Shown: positions 1 to 10,733 of the stretch, piece by piece | Position numbering within the stretch: the stretch's first letter is position 1 | Layout of the letters: each line of letters starts with the position of its first letter | Source: Agromyces protaetiae | GTDB taxonomy: Bacteria; Actinomycetota; Actinomycetes; Actinomycetales; Microbacteriaceae | Reading direction: 5' to 3' | Assembly: GCF_030866785.1 (NCBI RefSeq) | Contig: NZ_CP133018.1 | Location: 124,001-188,000 of the forward strand | DNA length: 64,000 bases | The notes under the pieces: generated by a model | Told to the model about the DNA's origin: nothing | Database searches by the model: none | What the model saw: the letters and a program-made list of their open reading frames with translations, nothing else | Program-made: the position numbers and the translations under genes

Positions 1-192
1 CACGACGGCGAGGCCGCGGGCCGCGGCGTACCGTTCGATCGCGGTGTGCCGCAGCCACATCGTGTCGTCGTCGCTCAGGCCGTGCAGCAGGTACAGCAGC
101 CCGCGCGCGGCCGTCCCCTCGGGGAGGATCGCGGTGAAGGATGAGCTGAGCTCGAGCACCTCCGAGCGGAAGGCGCAGGATAGGACGGCCAT
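1..192 (-). CDS. Esterase family protein, N-terminal part (runs off the window)
   Basis: Only the first 64 codons are in the window; the gene continues past base 1. The translation begins MAVLSCAFRSEVLELSSSFT and contains LLYLLHGLSDDDTMW, which matches the HG oxyanion-hole segment of alpha/beta-hydrolases of the EstA/tributyrin-esterase (esterase D-like) family, which cleave short acyl esters. The ATG at 192 is preceded by a GGAG Shine-Dalgarno. A 20-bp inverted repeat lies just upstream, suggesting control by a TetR-type repressor that is not in the window. The catalytic Ser/Asp/His are beyond the edge, so activity cannot be judged. Confidence 0.75.
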   Translation of the reverse strand, partial: MAVLSCAFRSEVLELSSSFTAILPEGTAARGLLYLLHGLSDDDTMWLRHTAIERYAAARGLAVV

Positions 193-203
193 GAACGCTC
201 CAA

Positions 204-223
204 TACTGAGTAGGTAGTCAGTA
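204..223. promoter_or_regulatory. TetR-type operator candidate
   Basis: Imperfect inverted repeat TACTGAGTA-GG-TAGTCAGTA (8 of 9 positions pair). It sits 12 bp upstream of the esterase start and is A+T-rich relative to its surroundings. This size and symmetry is typical of TetR-family operators, and its position would block transcription of the esterase gene. No cognate repressor is seen nearby. Confidence 0.5.
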
Positions 224-359
224 TCGCCGGAGCGAGCCCGCCGCGCAAGCTCGTGGCGGGGAGCGCCCTCAGCCGATCGCCGGCCGCCGACCCCGGACGA
301 CCCCGCCTGCGCCTACTCTGTCGAGCGAGGCATCCGATTCGTCTCGGAGGAGAGAGCAC

Positions 360-824
360 ATGAGCGACGTCACCGAACTCGAGGCCGAGGCCGCCGGCCT
401 CGTCTTCGCGCGGTTCGACCACGAGGACGCGTGGGCGATCGGCGCCGACCTCAGGGCACGCGCGCTCGAGGAACACCTGCCGATCGCGATCGACATCCGC
501 ACGGCCGCGGGCACCGTGCTGTTCCACGTGTCGCTGCCGGGCGCATCGGCCGATCAAGAGCATTGGCTCCGCGGCAAGGCGGCGGTCGTGTTCCGCTTCT
601 CGGCGAGCTCGGCGCTCATCGCGGCTCGCTTCGCCGAGACGGGCGCCGGGCCGAACGGATGGCTCGATCCGAACGAGTACGCGCCCACCGGTGGTGGCGT
701 GGCGGTCACGGTCGAAGGGGCCGGGGTGGTCGCGGCGGTGACCGTGTCCGGCCTGGCGTCGGCCGACGACCACGCGCTGGCCGTCGACGCGATGCGTCGC
801 CGCATCCGCGACCAGCTCGGGTGA
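360..824 (+). CDS. UPF0303 / HbpS-like heme-degrading domain protein
   Basis: 154 aa. The body (LPIAIDIRTAAGTVLFHVS, DQEHWLRGKAAVVFRFSASS, GGGVAVTVEGAGVVAAVTVSGL) follows the UPF0303/Haem_degrading fold also found in HbpS and yeast YBR137W. The length matches single-domain UPF0303 proteins (about 155-165 aa), and there is no signal peptide, so it is cytoplasmic. The start is supported by GGAGAGAG 4-11 bases before the ATG. The biochemical role of the family is unsettled; heme or corrinoid binding is inferred from fold only. It stands alone between divergently and convergently oriented neighbours. Confidence 0.75.
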   Translation: MSDVTELEAEAAGLVFARFDHEDAWAIGADLRARALEEHLPIAIDIRTAAGTVLFHVSLPGASADQEHWLRGKAAVVFRFSASSALIAARFAETGAGPNGWLDPNEYAPTGGGVAVTVEGAGVVAAVTVSGLASADDHALAVDAMRRRIRDQLG

Positions 825-901
825 CTCCTCGTCGGCGCCTCCGGCCATTGCTCGCGACGACGCGCTCGCCCGCATGACCGATTCCCGTACGCCCGGCTGG
901 C

Positions 902-1225
902 TCAGTGCGCCGGGTTGCCGAGCTCGATCAGCAACACCCCGCCGACGATCAGCGCGACGCCGAGTGCCATCACCCAGGTGAACGGCTCCTTGAAGAGCAG
1001 ACGACCGAGCAGGGCGGTCAGCGCCACGCCGACCGCGGTCCAGATGCCGTAGGCCACGCCGATGGGCATGCCGTTCGCAAGCGTAAGCGACAGCAGCCAG
1101 AACGCCACGAGGTAGCCGGTGACGACGGGCAGCAACCAGATCTTCCTGCCGTGGGCGGCCATGCGCAGCGACAGCGTCGCACCGACCTCGGAGACGATCG
1201 CGCCGCCGAGCAGCAGCCAGATCAT
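902..1225 (-). CDS. SMR family multidrug efflux subunit (second of a pair)
   Basis: 107 aa with four hydrophobic segments (about 2-20, 29-50, 57-77, 84-103). The conserved membrane glutamate is in IVSEVGATLSLRMA, and the family signature GVAYGIWTAVG is present. Its start overlaps the stop of the upstream SMR gene by 4 bp (ATGA), so the two are translationally coupled. Paired SMR genes of unequal length usually encode heterodimers with opposite topology (EbrAB, YkkCD type) that exchange protons for cationic drugs or guanidinium. Which substrate is exported cannot be told from sequence. Confidence 0.85.
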   Translation of the reverse strand: MIWLLLGGAIVSEVGATLSLRMAAHGRKIWLLPVVTGYLVAFWLLSLTLANGMPIGVAYGIWTAVGVALTALLGRLLFKEPFTWVMALGVALIVGGVLLIELGNPAH

Positions 1226-1581
1226 GCGCCGACCCGTTCTGCCGCCGCCGCGCGCCGCGTCGCGAGCTGCGAGCCGAGCTCGACGAGGAGGACACCGCCG
1301 ACGACGAGGCCGATGCCGATGAGCATGACCGGCGTGAGCGGGTCGCCGAGGAGCGCCCAGCCGAGCACGGCGGTGAGCACGACGCCCGAGGCGCCCCAGA
1401 TGCCGTAGGCGACCCCGAGCGGCATCCCGAGCCGCAGCACCTGCGAGAGCAGTGTGAACGAGCCGACGTATCCGACGACCACGATGACGAAGAAGAGCGG
1501 CTCGGTCTGCGCCGCGCTGAGCGAGAGCGACGCCGCGACCTCGAGCGCGATCGTCACCGCCAGCAGCCACCATTTCGCCAT
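1222..1581 (-). CDS. SMR family multidrug efflux subunit (first of a pair)
   Basis: 119 aa, four membrane helices, with the key glutamate in TIALEVAASLSLSAAQ and the GVAYGIWGASG signature. It has a C-terminal extension (ATRRAAAAERVGA) that its partner lacks; unequal tails are common in asymmetric SMR heterodimers. A strong GGAGGAG Shine-Dalgarno sits 5 bases before the ATG at 1581. It is transcribed divergently from the acyl-CoA synthetase gene. I compared the 108-base leader with guanidine-I, -II and -III riboswitch consensus by eye and found no match. Confidence 0.87.
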   Translation of the reverse strand: MAKWWLLAVTIALEVAASLSLSAAQTEPLFFVIVVVGYVGSFTLLSQVLRLGMPLGVAYGIWGASGVVLTAVLGWALLGDPLTPVMLIGIGLVVGGVLLVELGSQLATRRAAAAERVGA

Positions 1582-1689
1582 GTGATCTCCTCCTGCGTCT
1601 CCTGGCCGCGAGATCACCGTAGTGGCTCGACTGACAGTGGTTGAGGAGGTTGCCCGGGTAAAGATGGGCGGAGCGGGTCTGGGGGAACG

Positions 1690-4454
<2,765 letters not shown>

Positions 4455-4465
<11 letters not shown>

Positions 4466-4895
4466 GGATCGCATCCTCCTCATCGCCCACGTACGCGCGG
4501 TACGCGGCGATCTTCGTGTCCAGCGCGACGAGGTGCCGCCGCGTCTGCTCGAGTCGTGCCACCACGGCGTCGCGGTGCGTCTGCAGCACCTCGAGCCGCT
4601 CCCGCTCGGACCCCGGGGTCCGGCTGATCGCCGCGATCTCACGGATGCGGGCGATCGGCATCCCCGTCTCGCGAAGCATCACGAGTCCGGCGAGCCAGTC
4701 CAGGTCGGCCCGCCGGAAACGGCGATGGCCGTTACTGCGGCGAGCTGCTGGGTCGAGCAGCAACCCCTCCCGCTCGTAGTAGCGGAGCGTCTCGACGCTC
4801 AGCCCGACGACCGCGGCCGCCTCGCCGATCGTGAGACCGTCGGCGGGCACGTCGGCGTCGAGCTGGGGGACGAGGGCGGGTGGCACGCGATCCAT
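4455..4895 (-). CDS. MerR family transcriptional regulator
   Basis: 146 aa. The N-terminal winged helix is LTIGEAAAVVGLSVETLRYY (about residues 21-40) followed by EREGLLLDPAARRSNGHRRF, then a coiled dimerisation helix (ERLEVLQTHRDAVVARLEQT). There is no cysteine, so it is not a metal- or thiol-sensing member of the classic MerR/NmlR kind; length and partner gene fit AdhR/YraB-like carbonyl-stress regulators. A 20-bp inverted repeat lies directly before the gene with little or no 5' leader, which suggests autoregulation. It is co-transcribed with the aldo/keto reductase. Confidence 0.85.
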
Positions 4896-4901
4896 GGAAC
4901 A

Positions 4902-4921
4902 ACCTATAGCGCGCTTCAGGT
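4902..4921. promoter_or_regulatory. MerR-type operator
   Basis: ACCTATAGCG-CGCTTCAGGT: two 10-bp arms with 8 of 10 positions pairing and the ACCT/AGGT ends typical of MerR-family sites. It begins 7 bp upstream of the MerR ATG. Confidence 0.55.
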
Positions 4922-5021
4922 CAAGCGGGAAGGCCCGACGCGGATACGCTTCTCGACGCCTGTCTGAGAATTCCTCGGGCGGGGGTGCCGCGCGACTCGA
5001 TCAGGGGTATGTTGACCGAAA

Positions 5022-5039
5022 CACGCGTTATATCGCGTG
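5022..5039. promoter_or_regulatory. Palindrome upstream of the pspA operon
   Basis: CACGCG-TTATAT-CGCGTG: perfect 6-bp arms, and 4 of the 6 central bases are also symmetric. It is 38 bp before the first gene of the PspA operon. An envelope-stress operator is possible, but it does not match the ClgR box that I know from mycobacteria and corynebacteria. Confidence 0.45.
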
Positions 5040-5076
5040 CTGACGTCGTCGTCGCTACCCGGAAGGGGTGAGGCTC

Positions 5077-5715
5077 GTGACCGGTATCGAGATCGTCCTG
5101 GCCGTGCTCGGAGTGATCGTGCTGCTGTCGGTCGGCGTGGTCGTGGCGTTCGTGTTCGTGCTCCGAGCCGTGTTCCGCAAGATCCGGCACAGCCGGGCCG
5201 TCGGTGGCGCGGCGCTCCGTGCCCGTGCCCGGGTCGCGCGCGGTCCGCAGCGCACGGTGCTCGGGCTCCGGGTCCGGCTCGACGAGCTCATGCGCAGCGG
5301 CCGGGCGGCCGTGCAGATCGCCGCCGACGGCGGCGGCCCCCGCGGCGAACTGCCCAGGCTGTTCGCACGTGTTGAGACCGAGGCATCCGTACTCGACCGG
5401 CAGCTGCGCTTCATGGAGAGCGAGACCGACCAGGCGGCGCTCGCCGCCGAGCTGCCCGCGGCGCGCGGGCGCGTCGAGCAGGTCGAGGTGCTCGTGCGCC
5501 GCGTGCGGCACGCCGTCTCGGCGGGGCTCACCGGCACCTCCGACGACGCGCTGTCGACGCTCGGCGCCGAGGTCGACCGCGAGGTCGCGGCACTGCACGC
5601 CGGTGTCGAAGAGCTCCAGCGACTCAACCGGCGCGACGGTCGCGTCGGGATGACCGGGCAGGCCGGGCCGTCGCCCGCCGCCTCCACCGTCCGAGCGAGA
5701 GGGAACCAGCCATGA
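5077..5715 (+). CDS. PspA-associated single-pass membrane protein
   Basis: 212 aa from GTG 5077 (GGGGTGAGG upstream; an earlier in-frame GTG at 5068 is too close to that box). One N-terminal membrane helix (about 5-30, AVLGVIVLLSVGVVVAFVFV) is followed by a basic juxtamembrane stretch and a long, Arg/Glu-rich, probably helical cytoplasmic part. No named domain was recognised. Its stop overlaps the pspA start by 4 bp, so it is translationally coupled to it. By context it is likely a membrane anchor or partner for the PspA protein, in the role that PspM/PspN play in mycobacteria, without visible sequence similarity to them. Confidence 0.65.
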   Translation: MTGIEIVLAVLGVIVLLSVGVVVAFVFVLRAVFRKIRHSRAVGGAALRARARVARGPQRTVLGLRVRLDELMRSGRAAVQIAADGGGPRGELPRLFARVETEASVLDRQLRFMESETDQAALAAELPAARGRVEQVEVLVRRVRHAVSAGLTGTSDDALSTLGAEVDREVAALHAGVEELQRLNRRDGRVGMTGQAGPSPAASTVRARGNQP

Positions 5716-6476
5716 GCAACAGCAACTCGTCGAGGGTGCGCACGATCTTCCGAGCCAAGACCACGAAGGCGCTCGACCGCATCGAGGACCCGAGGGAGAC
5801 GCTCGACGACAGCTACGACCAGCAGGTGAAGCTCTTGCAGCAGGTGCGCCGCGCGGTCGCCGAGGTCGCGACCGCGAAGAAGCGCATCGAGCTCCAAGGT
5901 GAGGAGATGGGCGCCCGCTACCAGCGGCTCGGCTCGCAGGCGGGCGAAGCGCTGGCGCAGGGCCACGAGGACCTCGCCCGCGCCGCCCTCGAGCGCCGGG
6001 CGATGATCGAGGGTCAGGTCGCCAAACTGCAGCAGCAGTTCGCCGCGCTCGACCGGCAGACCGCGCAGCTCCAGGAGCGTGAACGTCGCCTGACCGACCA
6101 GGTCGCGGCATTCCGCATCGAGAAGGAGACGATCAAGGCCACCTACACGGCGTCCGAGGCGCAGGTGCGGGCCAACGAGGCGGTCTCGGGCCTCAGCTCG
6201 TCGATCCAGGACGTCGGGTCGAGCCTCGACCGCGCACGCGACCGCGTCGCGCAGATGCAGGCCCGAGCCGCGGCCACCGACGAGCTGCTCGCGAGCGGCG
6301 CGCTCACGGACCTCACCGCGACCCCCGACGCCGACATCGAGCGCCAGCTCGCGGCGGTCTCGGCGCAGGCCGACATCGACCGGCAGGTCGAGGCGATGCG
6401 GCGGGGCGGCCCCGGCGCGGCGCGGCCGGGCGAGGTCGCCGGCGGCTGGTTGAGCATCGGGCGGTCGGGCGAGTAG
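5712..6476 (+). CDS. pspA: PspA/IM30 family envelope-stress protein
   Basis: 254 aa. N-terminal RTIFRAKTTKALDRIEDPRE matches the amphipathic start of PspA/Vipp1, followed by DDSYDQQVKLLQQVRRAV and a long coiled coil (about 30-230), the ESCRT-III-like fold that oligomerises on stressed membranes. It ends in a Gly-rich tail GGWLSIGRSGE. Length matches actinobacterial PspA (about 250-270 aa). It is the second gene of a two-gene operon overlapping by ATGA, with a palindromic candidate operator upstream of the first gene. Confidence 0.88.
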   Translation: MSNSNSSRVRTIFRAKTTKALDRIEDPRETLDDSYDQQVKLLQQVRRAVAEVATAKKRIELQGEEMGARYQRLGSQAGEALAQGHEDLARAALERRAMIEGQVAKLQQQFAALDRQTAQLQERERRLTDQVAAFRIEKETIKATYTASEAQVRANEAVSGLSSSIQDVGSSLDRARDRVAQMQARAAATDELLASGALTDLTATPDADIERQLAAVSAQADIDRQVEAMRRGGPGAARPGEVAGGWLSIGRSGE

Positions 6477-6574
6477 GGGCGGATGTCGAGGCGCCGCCGC
6501 CGCCCGGGGGTGTGCGGCGCCGGCGCGGCGCCGCTCAGGGTGGTGCGGAGCCGGTGAGGGTGGTGCGGCGCCGC

Positions 6575-6811
6575 TCAGTGCGCGTCGTTGTCCGCCGGGG
6601 GCGGTGACCCCGGCGCGGCGCGGCGCGACGTGATCTCCGTGCCGAGCCGGATGCCGCCGAGGACCACCAGGACGAATCCGACGACCATGCACACGATTCG
6701 CAGCCACATGGGTGCGTCGGGATAGAGCGACGTGGCGGCGAACGCGAACGTCGCGCTGACGAAGTACCAGACCGCGATCTGCGCCGGGGCCTGGTCGGAG
6801 TCGGTGGTCAC
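6575..6811 (-). CDS. Small two-helix membrane protein, unknown function
   Basis: 78 aa from GTG 6811 with GGAG 8 bases upstream. Two hydrophobic segments (about 12-31 IAVWYFVSATFAFAATSLY and 36-58 LRIVCMVVGFVLVVLGGIRL) with a short proline loop between, and a polar Pro-rich tail. No family recognised. Transcribed divergently from the PrsW-type protease. The 98-bp gap before its 3' end holds two near copies of GGTGCGGCGCCGCTCAG. Confidence 0.6.
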   Translation of the reverse strand: MTTDSDQAPAQIAVWYFVSATFAFAATSLYPDAPMWLRIVCMVVGFVLVVLGGIRLGTEITSRRAAPGSPPPADNDAH

Positions 6812-7014
6812 GTGACATGCTCCTCACTGCTCGATGGGTGCGGCTCGTGGGTCCGACGCTACGCGGAACGGATGCCCCGGACATCCGTCGCGCGGGGGAC
6901 GTCGCGGGGGACGTCGCCGGGGAAACTGAGTAGTTCCATACGTTTGACTAGACCGCGTGCGCCGAAGCTGCCATCGTCAGCTGATTTGTCCACCTGATAG
7001 GGGAGAGCACACCG

Positions 7015-8043
7015 ATGGTCAGCGCGTCATCCGAGGCGACGAGGTCAGTGGATGCGGCTTCGGAAGAAGCGCACGCCACACACTCGAGGCGCCCGCACGG
7101 CTCCAAGCACGAACGTCACTCCAAGCACCACAAGCCGGGCAAGATCTCGCACCGCGGGAGCCGAACGATCCCGTTGCTGCTCGCGGGAATCGCGCTGTGG
7201 GCGTTCATCGGCCTCGTGCCACTGCACCTCCTGCACAACGGCGTGCTGATCTACGTCTGGATCGTGCTCGGCGCGGCCGTCGTGCCCGCCGCGGTGCTGT
7301 GGGCGATGGCGCACCGGCTGCTGCCGGGCGACTCGCTGCGGCCGGGCAAGCTCGCGCTCATCGCGGTGTTCGGCGGATTTCTCGCGGTGACCCTGGGCGG
7401 CACGCTCGACAGTCTCGTCGCGCTCATCCCGCAGCCGCACCCGGGCGACAGCCCGGACGGCGTGGTCTCGCTGCTGGCCGCGGGCTTCGTGGAGGAGTTC
7501 TCCAAGGCCGTCATCATGGTCGTCGTCGGCTGGCAGGTCGCGAAGACCACGCGGAACGGCCTTTTCGTGGGTGGCGCCGTGGGTGTCGGGTTCTCCGTGC
7601 TCGAGACGATCGGCTACATCGCCGCCAGCTACGCCGGTGAGCACCCGGTGATCGACGCCGGCTGGGTCGCGATCCAGCGCGGAGTGTTCGAGCCGGTCGG
7701 TCACGTGCTCTGGAGCTCGCTGCTCGGCGCCGCGATCTTCTACGCCGCCTCCAAGACCGGTCGTTTCCGCCTGACCTTCGGCGTGATCGGCGCGTACGTG
7801 GGTGTCGCGGTGCTGCACGGCATCTGGGACGGAGCCGCCGACCTCGTGTCCGCGCTGACCGGCAGCCAGCCGCTCACCGGTCTCACCGAGATCCTGTCCT
7901 GGATCGTCGTGATCCTCGTCGGCGGTCTGGTCTGGCGGAAGGTCGCTCGGGCGCACGACCCGCGCCGGGTCGCCGCGGCTGCGGGGGCGGATGTCTCGGC
8001 GGATGCTCCGGCCGAGGACTCCCCGGAGCGGTCGGCGACGTAG
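7015..8043 (+). CDS. PrsW-family intramembrane metalloprotease
   Basis: 342 aa. A His/Lys-rich N-terminal tail (about 1-50) precedes seven or eight membrane helices. The three PrsW motifs are visible in order: GFVEEFSKAV (EExxK, about 162), GFSVLETIGYI (FxxxE, about 187) and paired histidines in GHVLWSS and LHGIWDGAADL. In Bacillus, PrsW cuts an anti-sigma factor in response to antimicrobial peptides; the actinobacterial target is unknown and no anti-sigma factor lies nearby. GGGGAGAG precedes the ATG, and a strong terminator follows. The His-rich tail could bind metal but may only be a cytoplasmic linker. Confidence 0.82.
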   Translation: MVSASSEATRSVDAASEEAHATHSRRPHGSKHERHSKHHKPGKISHRGSRTIPLLLAGIALWAFIGLVPLHLLHNGVLIYVWIVLGAAVVPAAVLWAMAHRLLPGDSLRPGKLALIAVFGGFLAVTLGGTLDSLVALIPQPHPGDSPDGVVSLLAAGFVEEFSKAVIMVVVGWQVAKTTRNGLFVGGAVGVGFSVLETIGYIAASYAGEHPVIDAGWVAIQRGVFEPVGHVLWSSLLGAAIFYAASKTGRFRLTFGVIGAYVGVAVLHGIWDGAADLVSALTGSQPLTGLTEILSWIVVILVGGLVWRKVARAHDPRRVAAAAGADVSADAPAEDSPERSAT

Positions 8044-8055
8044 CACGCGAACGAT

Positions 8056-8089
8056 GAAACGGCACGGGTCGCAGGACCCGTGCCGTTTC
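8056..8089 (+). terminator. Strong rho-independent-like terminator
   Basis: Perfect 15-bp stem GAAACGGCACGGGTC (8056-8070) / GACCCGTGCCGTTTC (8075-8089) with a GCAG loop, 12 bp after the PrsW stop. The A and T runs at the stem base make it usable in both directions, although the facing gene ends at 8214. Confidence 0.88.
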
Positions 8090-8213
8090 GCGTGTCCGGG
8101 AGACAGGTGCCCGAGGCATCCGGATGTCTCGGGTGTCTGGATGTCTCGTCGCGTCTGGGTCGCGTGGAGTCTGGATGTCGCGTGGCCGAGGGATCCCGCA
8201 GGCGACGCTCGGG

Positions 8214-9116
8214 TCAGAGATCCAGGTGGACCAGCGAGACGCCGTGTGCGCGAAGGTCGGTCGCGGCCCGGATGGCTCCCTGGGCGGTGCCGCTGCCCGG
8301 CTGATTCAGGTGTGCGATGACGATGTCGCCGGGGCCGGCGCTCATGAACTCGGCGTGCACCGTCGCCGCGTCATAGGTGGCGCCGCCGTCGCCGTTCACC
8401 GTGAACCCGATCGGCAGCTCGCCGAGGTCGTGCACGATCTGGACCGAGACGTCGTCGTAGTGGGCGGTGCCCGAGCGGAAGTACCGGGGCGGCGCGCCCG
8501 TCACGCCGGCCAGCAGCTCGTGGTTGCCCCATACCTCGGCGACCGCCTCGTCGACGCTCGTGGTGCCGCGGATGCCGTAGGCGTCGGCGCCGTCGACGGA
8601 GAGCGGGAGATGGCGGGTGCCGTGGTTGGCGAGCACGAAGAGCGGCTCGGCGGCGAGTTCCGACGTGAGCGCGGGGTGCCGCTCGACCCAGCGCGCATTG
8701 AGGAACAGGGTCGCCGGCACGCCCGCCCCGCGGAGCCCGTCGAGCAGTGCGTGATCCACGCCGTCGCCGCCCGACCCGCCGCAGGCGTCGAAGGTCCACG
8801 CCACGCGCGGGCGCCCGTCGGGCTCGAACGGCACGTGCAGTGACGAGCGGATCCCGGGGAGCGATGTGCCCCACGCGCCGGCGCGCGTGTTCGCGTGGCG
8901 GGCGGCGACCTGCGCGGGTGCGGGTGCGGGTGCGGGTGCGGCGGGTGGTGGCTCGAGCGGGTGCGGGGGTGGCGGCGCCGATGGTCGCGGGCGGGTCCGG
9001 ATCGGAGCAGGGGGAGCGGTCGAGGCATCCGGACCGCCGGATGTCGTGCAGCCGGCCAGGGTGCCGACCGCGCCGACCGCAAGGACCGCGAGCAGGCTTC
9101 GGCGGGTCACGGTCAC
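8214..9116 (-). CDS. Polysaccharide deacetylase-like lipoprotein
   Basis: 300 aa from GTG 9116 (a second in-frame GTG at 9110 is possible). The N-terminus has TRRSLLAVLAVGAVGTLAGC, a lipobox with lipidation cysteine at about residue 23 and a twin arginine. A Pro/Ala-rich linker (about 30-75, with repeated PA pairs) spans to a catalytic part containing WTFDACGG and NHGTRHLP (His-x3-His metal site), the NodB/CE4 layout. The first motif is FDAC rather than the usual FDDG, so metal binding may differ. It would act on peptidoglycan or another wall polymer outside the membrane. A second lipoprotein of the same type is just upstream on the same strand. Confidence 0.75.
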   Translation of the reverse strand: MTVTRRSLLAVLAVGAVGTLAGCTTSGGPDASTAPPAPIRTRPRPSAPPPPHPLEPPPAAPAPAPAPAQVAARHANTRAGAWGTSLPGIRSSLHVPFEPDGRPRVAWTFDACGGSGGDGVDHALLDGLRGAGVPATLFLNARWVERHPALTSELAAEPLFVLANHGTRHLPLSVDGADAYGIRGTTSVDEAVAEVWGNHELLAGVTGAPPRYFRSGTAHYDDVSVQIVHDLGELPIGFTVNGDGGATYDAATVHAEFMSAGPGDIVIAHLNQPGSGTAQGAIRAATDLRAHGVSLVHLDL

Positions 9117-9269
9117 TTACAAGAGGATAGCTGTCTCCGTATGGCGGGCGTTGCGTGGCTGCGCCGGGTGGCCGGGCGGGGCTCATGGGTGGGAGCGGCG
9201 GGGCTCGTGGGTGGCCGGGGCGGGGCGGGGTGTTGGCCGCGGCGGGGCTCAGGGGTGGCCGGGTGCGGC

Positions 9270-10118
9270 TCAGGGGTGGGATTCGCTGGCGAACACGTCG
9301 TTGAGGGTCACGGTGGTCAGGCCGCGATCTTGGATGATCGAGCGCAGCTGCGGGAAGACGTGGGTCACGGGGTCGAAGTTGAGATGCCCGATCACGATGT
9401 GCTGCGGCAGGAACCATTGGGTCGCGAGCTCGACGATGAGGGTCTCGCTGACCAGGCCGGAGTCCGAGAGCGAGCCGTACCAGAGTGTGGGCGTGGTGTA
9501 GCCGATGGATGCGGCGACGTCGATCACCCGGGCGTCGTAGTAGCCGTACGGCGGCCGGTAGAAGGGGCGCGCGTCGACGCCGTACAGTTCGCCGATGAGG
9601 TCGTGGGTGCGCTGGAGCTCGTCGCGGATGCCCTCGTCGCTGAGTTCGGTGAGATCAGGATGGCTCCAGGTGTGGTTCGCGAGCTGCACCTGGCCGCTCG
9701 ACACGAGTGGCTGGAGGGCGGGCTGGTTCTCCCGCCAGGCATCGTACGTGCCGGTGGCGAAGAGCGTCAGCCGCGTGCCGGTGTCCGCGGCGAACGCCGC
9801 GTACGCGGCCACGACGGCCGAGCTCGCGCCGTCGTCGACGGTCCACGCGAGGAGCTGCCCGTCGCCGGGTAAGGAGGTGATCACGTCGGCGGGAGCGGGG
9901 ATTCTCGTGAGGACCGGGGCCTGTTGCGGGGTCTCGACGGCGACCGGCGCAGTGGGAGCGGTCGGCTGCGGGCGGCCCGGAGGTGGGGGCGGTGGTGGTG
10001 GGGGTGGTGAGGCGCTCGGCGGGACCGGTGCGGCGCAGGCCGACAGCAGGGTGAGGGCCGAGCCCGTCGCGATACCGATCATGGCGCGACGGGTCACCGC
10101 TCGGTCGTTCGCTGACAC
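9270..10118 (-). CDS. Polysaccharide deacetylase (NodB homology) lipoprotein
   Basis: 282 aa from GTG 10118, chosen because GAGGAGG lies 5 bases upstream and it gives a signal peptide (TRRAMIGIATGSALTLLSAC, lipobox LLSAC). A run of about ten prolines marks the linker. CE4 motifs are complete: WTVDDG (motif 1), NHTWSHPDL (His-x3-His), FYRPPYGYYD (motif 3) and IVIGHLN near the end. It would remove N-acetyl groups from wall glycans at the cell surface. It precedes a related but more divergent lipoprotein (8214-9116); the 153 bp between them is G-rich with repeated GGGTGGCCGGG-like stretches. Confidence 0.85.
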   Translation of the reverse strand: MSANDRAVTRRAMIGIATGSALTLLSACAAPVPPSASPPPPPPPPPPGRPQPTAPTAPVAVETPQQAPVLTRIPAPADVITSLPGDGQLLAWTVDDGASSAVVAAYAAFAADTGTRLTLFATGTYDAWRENQPALQPLVSSGQVQLANHTWSHPDLTELSDEGIRDELQRTHDLIGELYGVDARPFYRPPYGYYDARVIDVAASIGYTTPTLWYGSLSDSGLVSETLIVELATQWFLPQHIVIGHLNFDPVTHVFPQLRSIIQDRGLTTVTLNDVFASESHP

Positions 10119-10733
10119 CCGGGCCTCCTCGCTCGACGCGACACGCTGTCGCCAAAAGTGCTGTCGCCAAGAGTAGGGAGCGCGAGCGCTGCGTTCGGCG
10201 CAACGCGCAGGACCTGTGGAGAAATTCGGATCGATACCTCCGATTGGGGTGCGCGCGGATGGGCTGCGCGGGCCGAGCTCAGGGGACCGCGTCGGGGGGC
10301 GTGGCGGGGCGTGGCGGGGCCGGGGCTGTACCGGGCCGGGGGTGGGGCTGTATCGGGGGGCGTACCGCGGCCGTGTCGGTGCCTGGCTGAGCCGCACCGG
10401 GGCAGATCGGATCGGGCCGGGGCGTGTACAGAGGGCGTACCGCGGCTGTGTGTGGGGGCGTGCTGGGGTCGGACGGGGGCATGTCGGGGGTGTGCTCGGG
10501 CCGTGCCGGCGGCGGGCCGGGGTCGTGCCCGGCGATGATCATTGCTCGGCGTGTCGGTCACACCGCTGGACGTTGCGCTGGCAGGAGCCTGACGTGCCGG
10601 GGCGATCGATGCGAGCCGGGAGTGCTGGGGCCGCGATCTCCCGAGCCGGCGAGGATTCCACCGGGTGCAGAGCTGGGCGTGGAGGGGGGCCGGTCGCCGG
10701 GCGATGTCGGTGGGTCGGTGGATACTGGTGCGC
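10119..10733. other. Intergenic stretch of about 615 bp, no gene supported
   Basis: Between divergent genes. It starts with two copies of CTGTCGCCAA (10145-10175), which may belong to the deacetylase promoter. From about 10280 to 10520 the + strand is very G-rich with repeated CGGGGCGTGG units and several GGGG runs that could form quadruplexes. Open frames here have no recognisable protein features. GATACT at 10721-10726, seven bases before the next ATG, looks like a -10 box for leaderless transcription. Confidence 0.5.

Noticed and set aside
1582..1689. Possible guanidine riboswitch ahead of the SMR pair
   Set aside because: No match by eye to guanidine-I, -II (tandem ACGR hairpins) or -III conserved bases; an Infernal search would decide.
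5012..5033. TTGACC and TTATAT as a -35/-10 pair for the pspA operon
   Set aside because: The spacer is only 10 bp, far shorter than the 16-18 bp needed.
8090..8213. Repeated TCTGGATGTC and TCGCGT words after the PrsW terminator
   Set aside because: Short, imperfect and without symmetry; probably chance in a non-coding gap between convergent genes.
10280..10520. G-rich repeats as a possible quadruplex regulatory region
   Set aside because: G runs are irregular and typical of G+C-rich intergenic DNA here; no conserved element can be claimed from one sequence.
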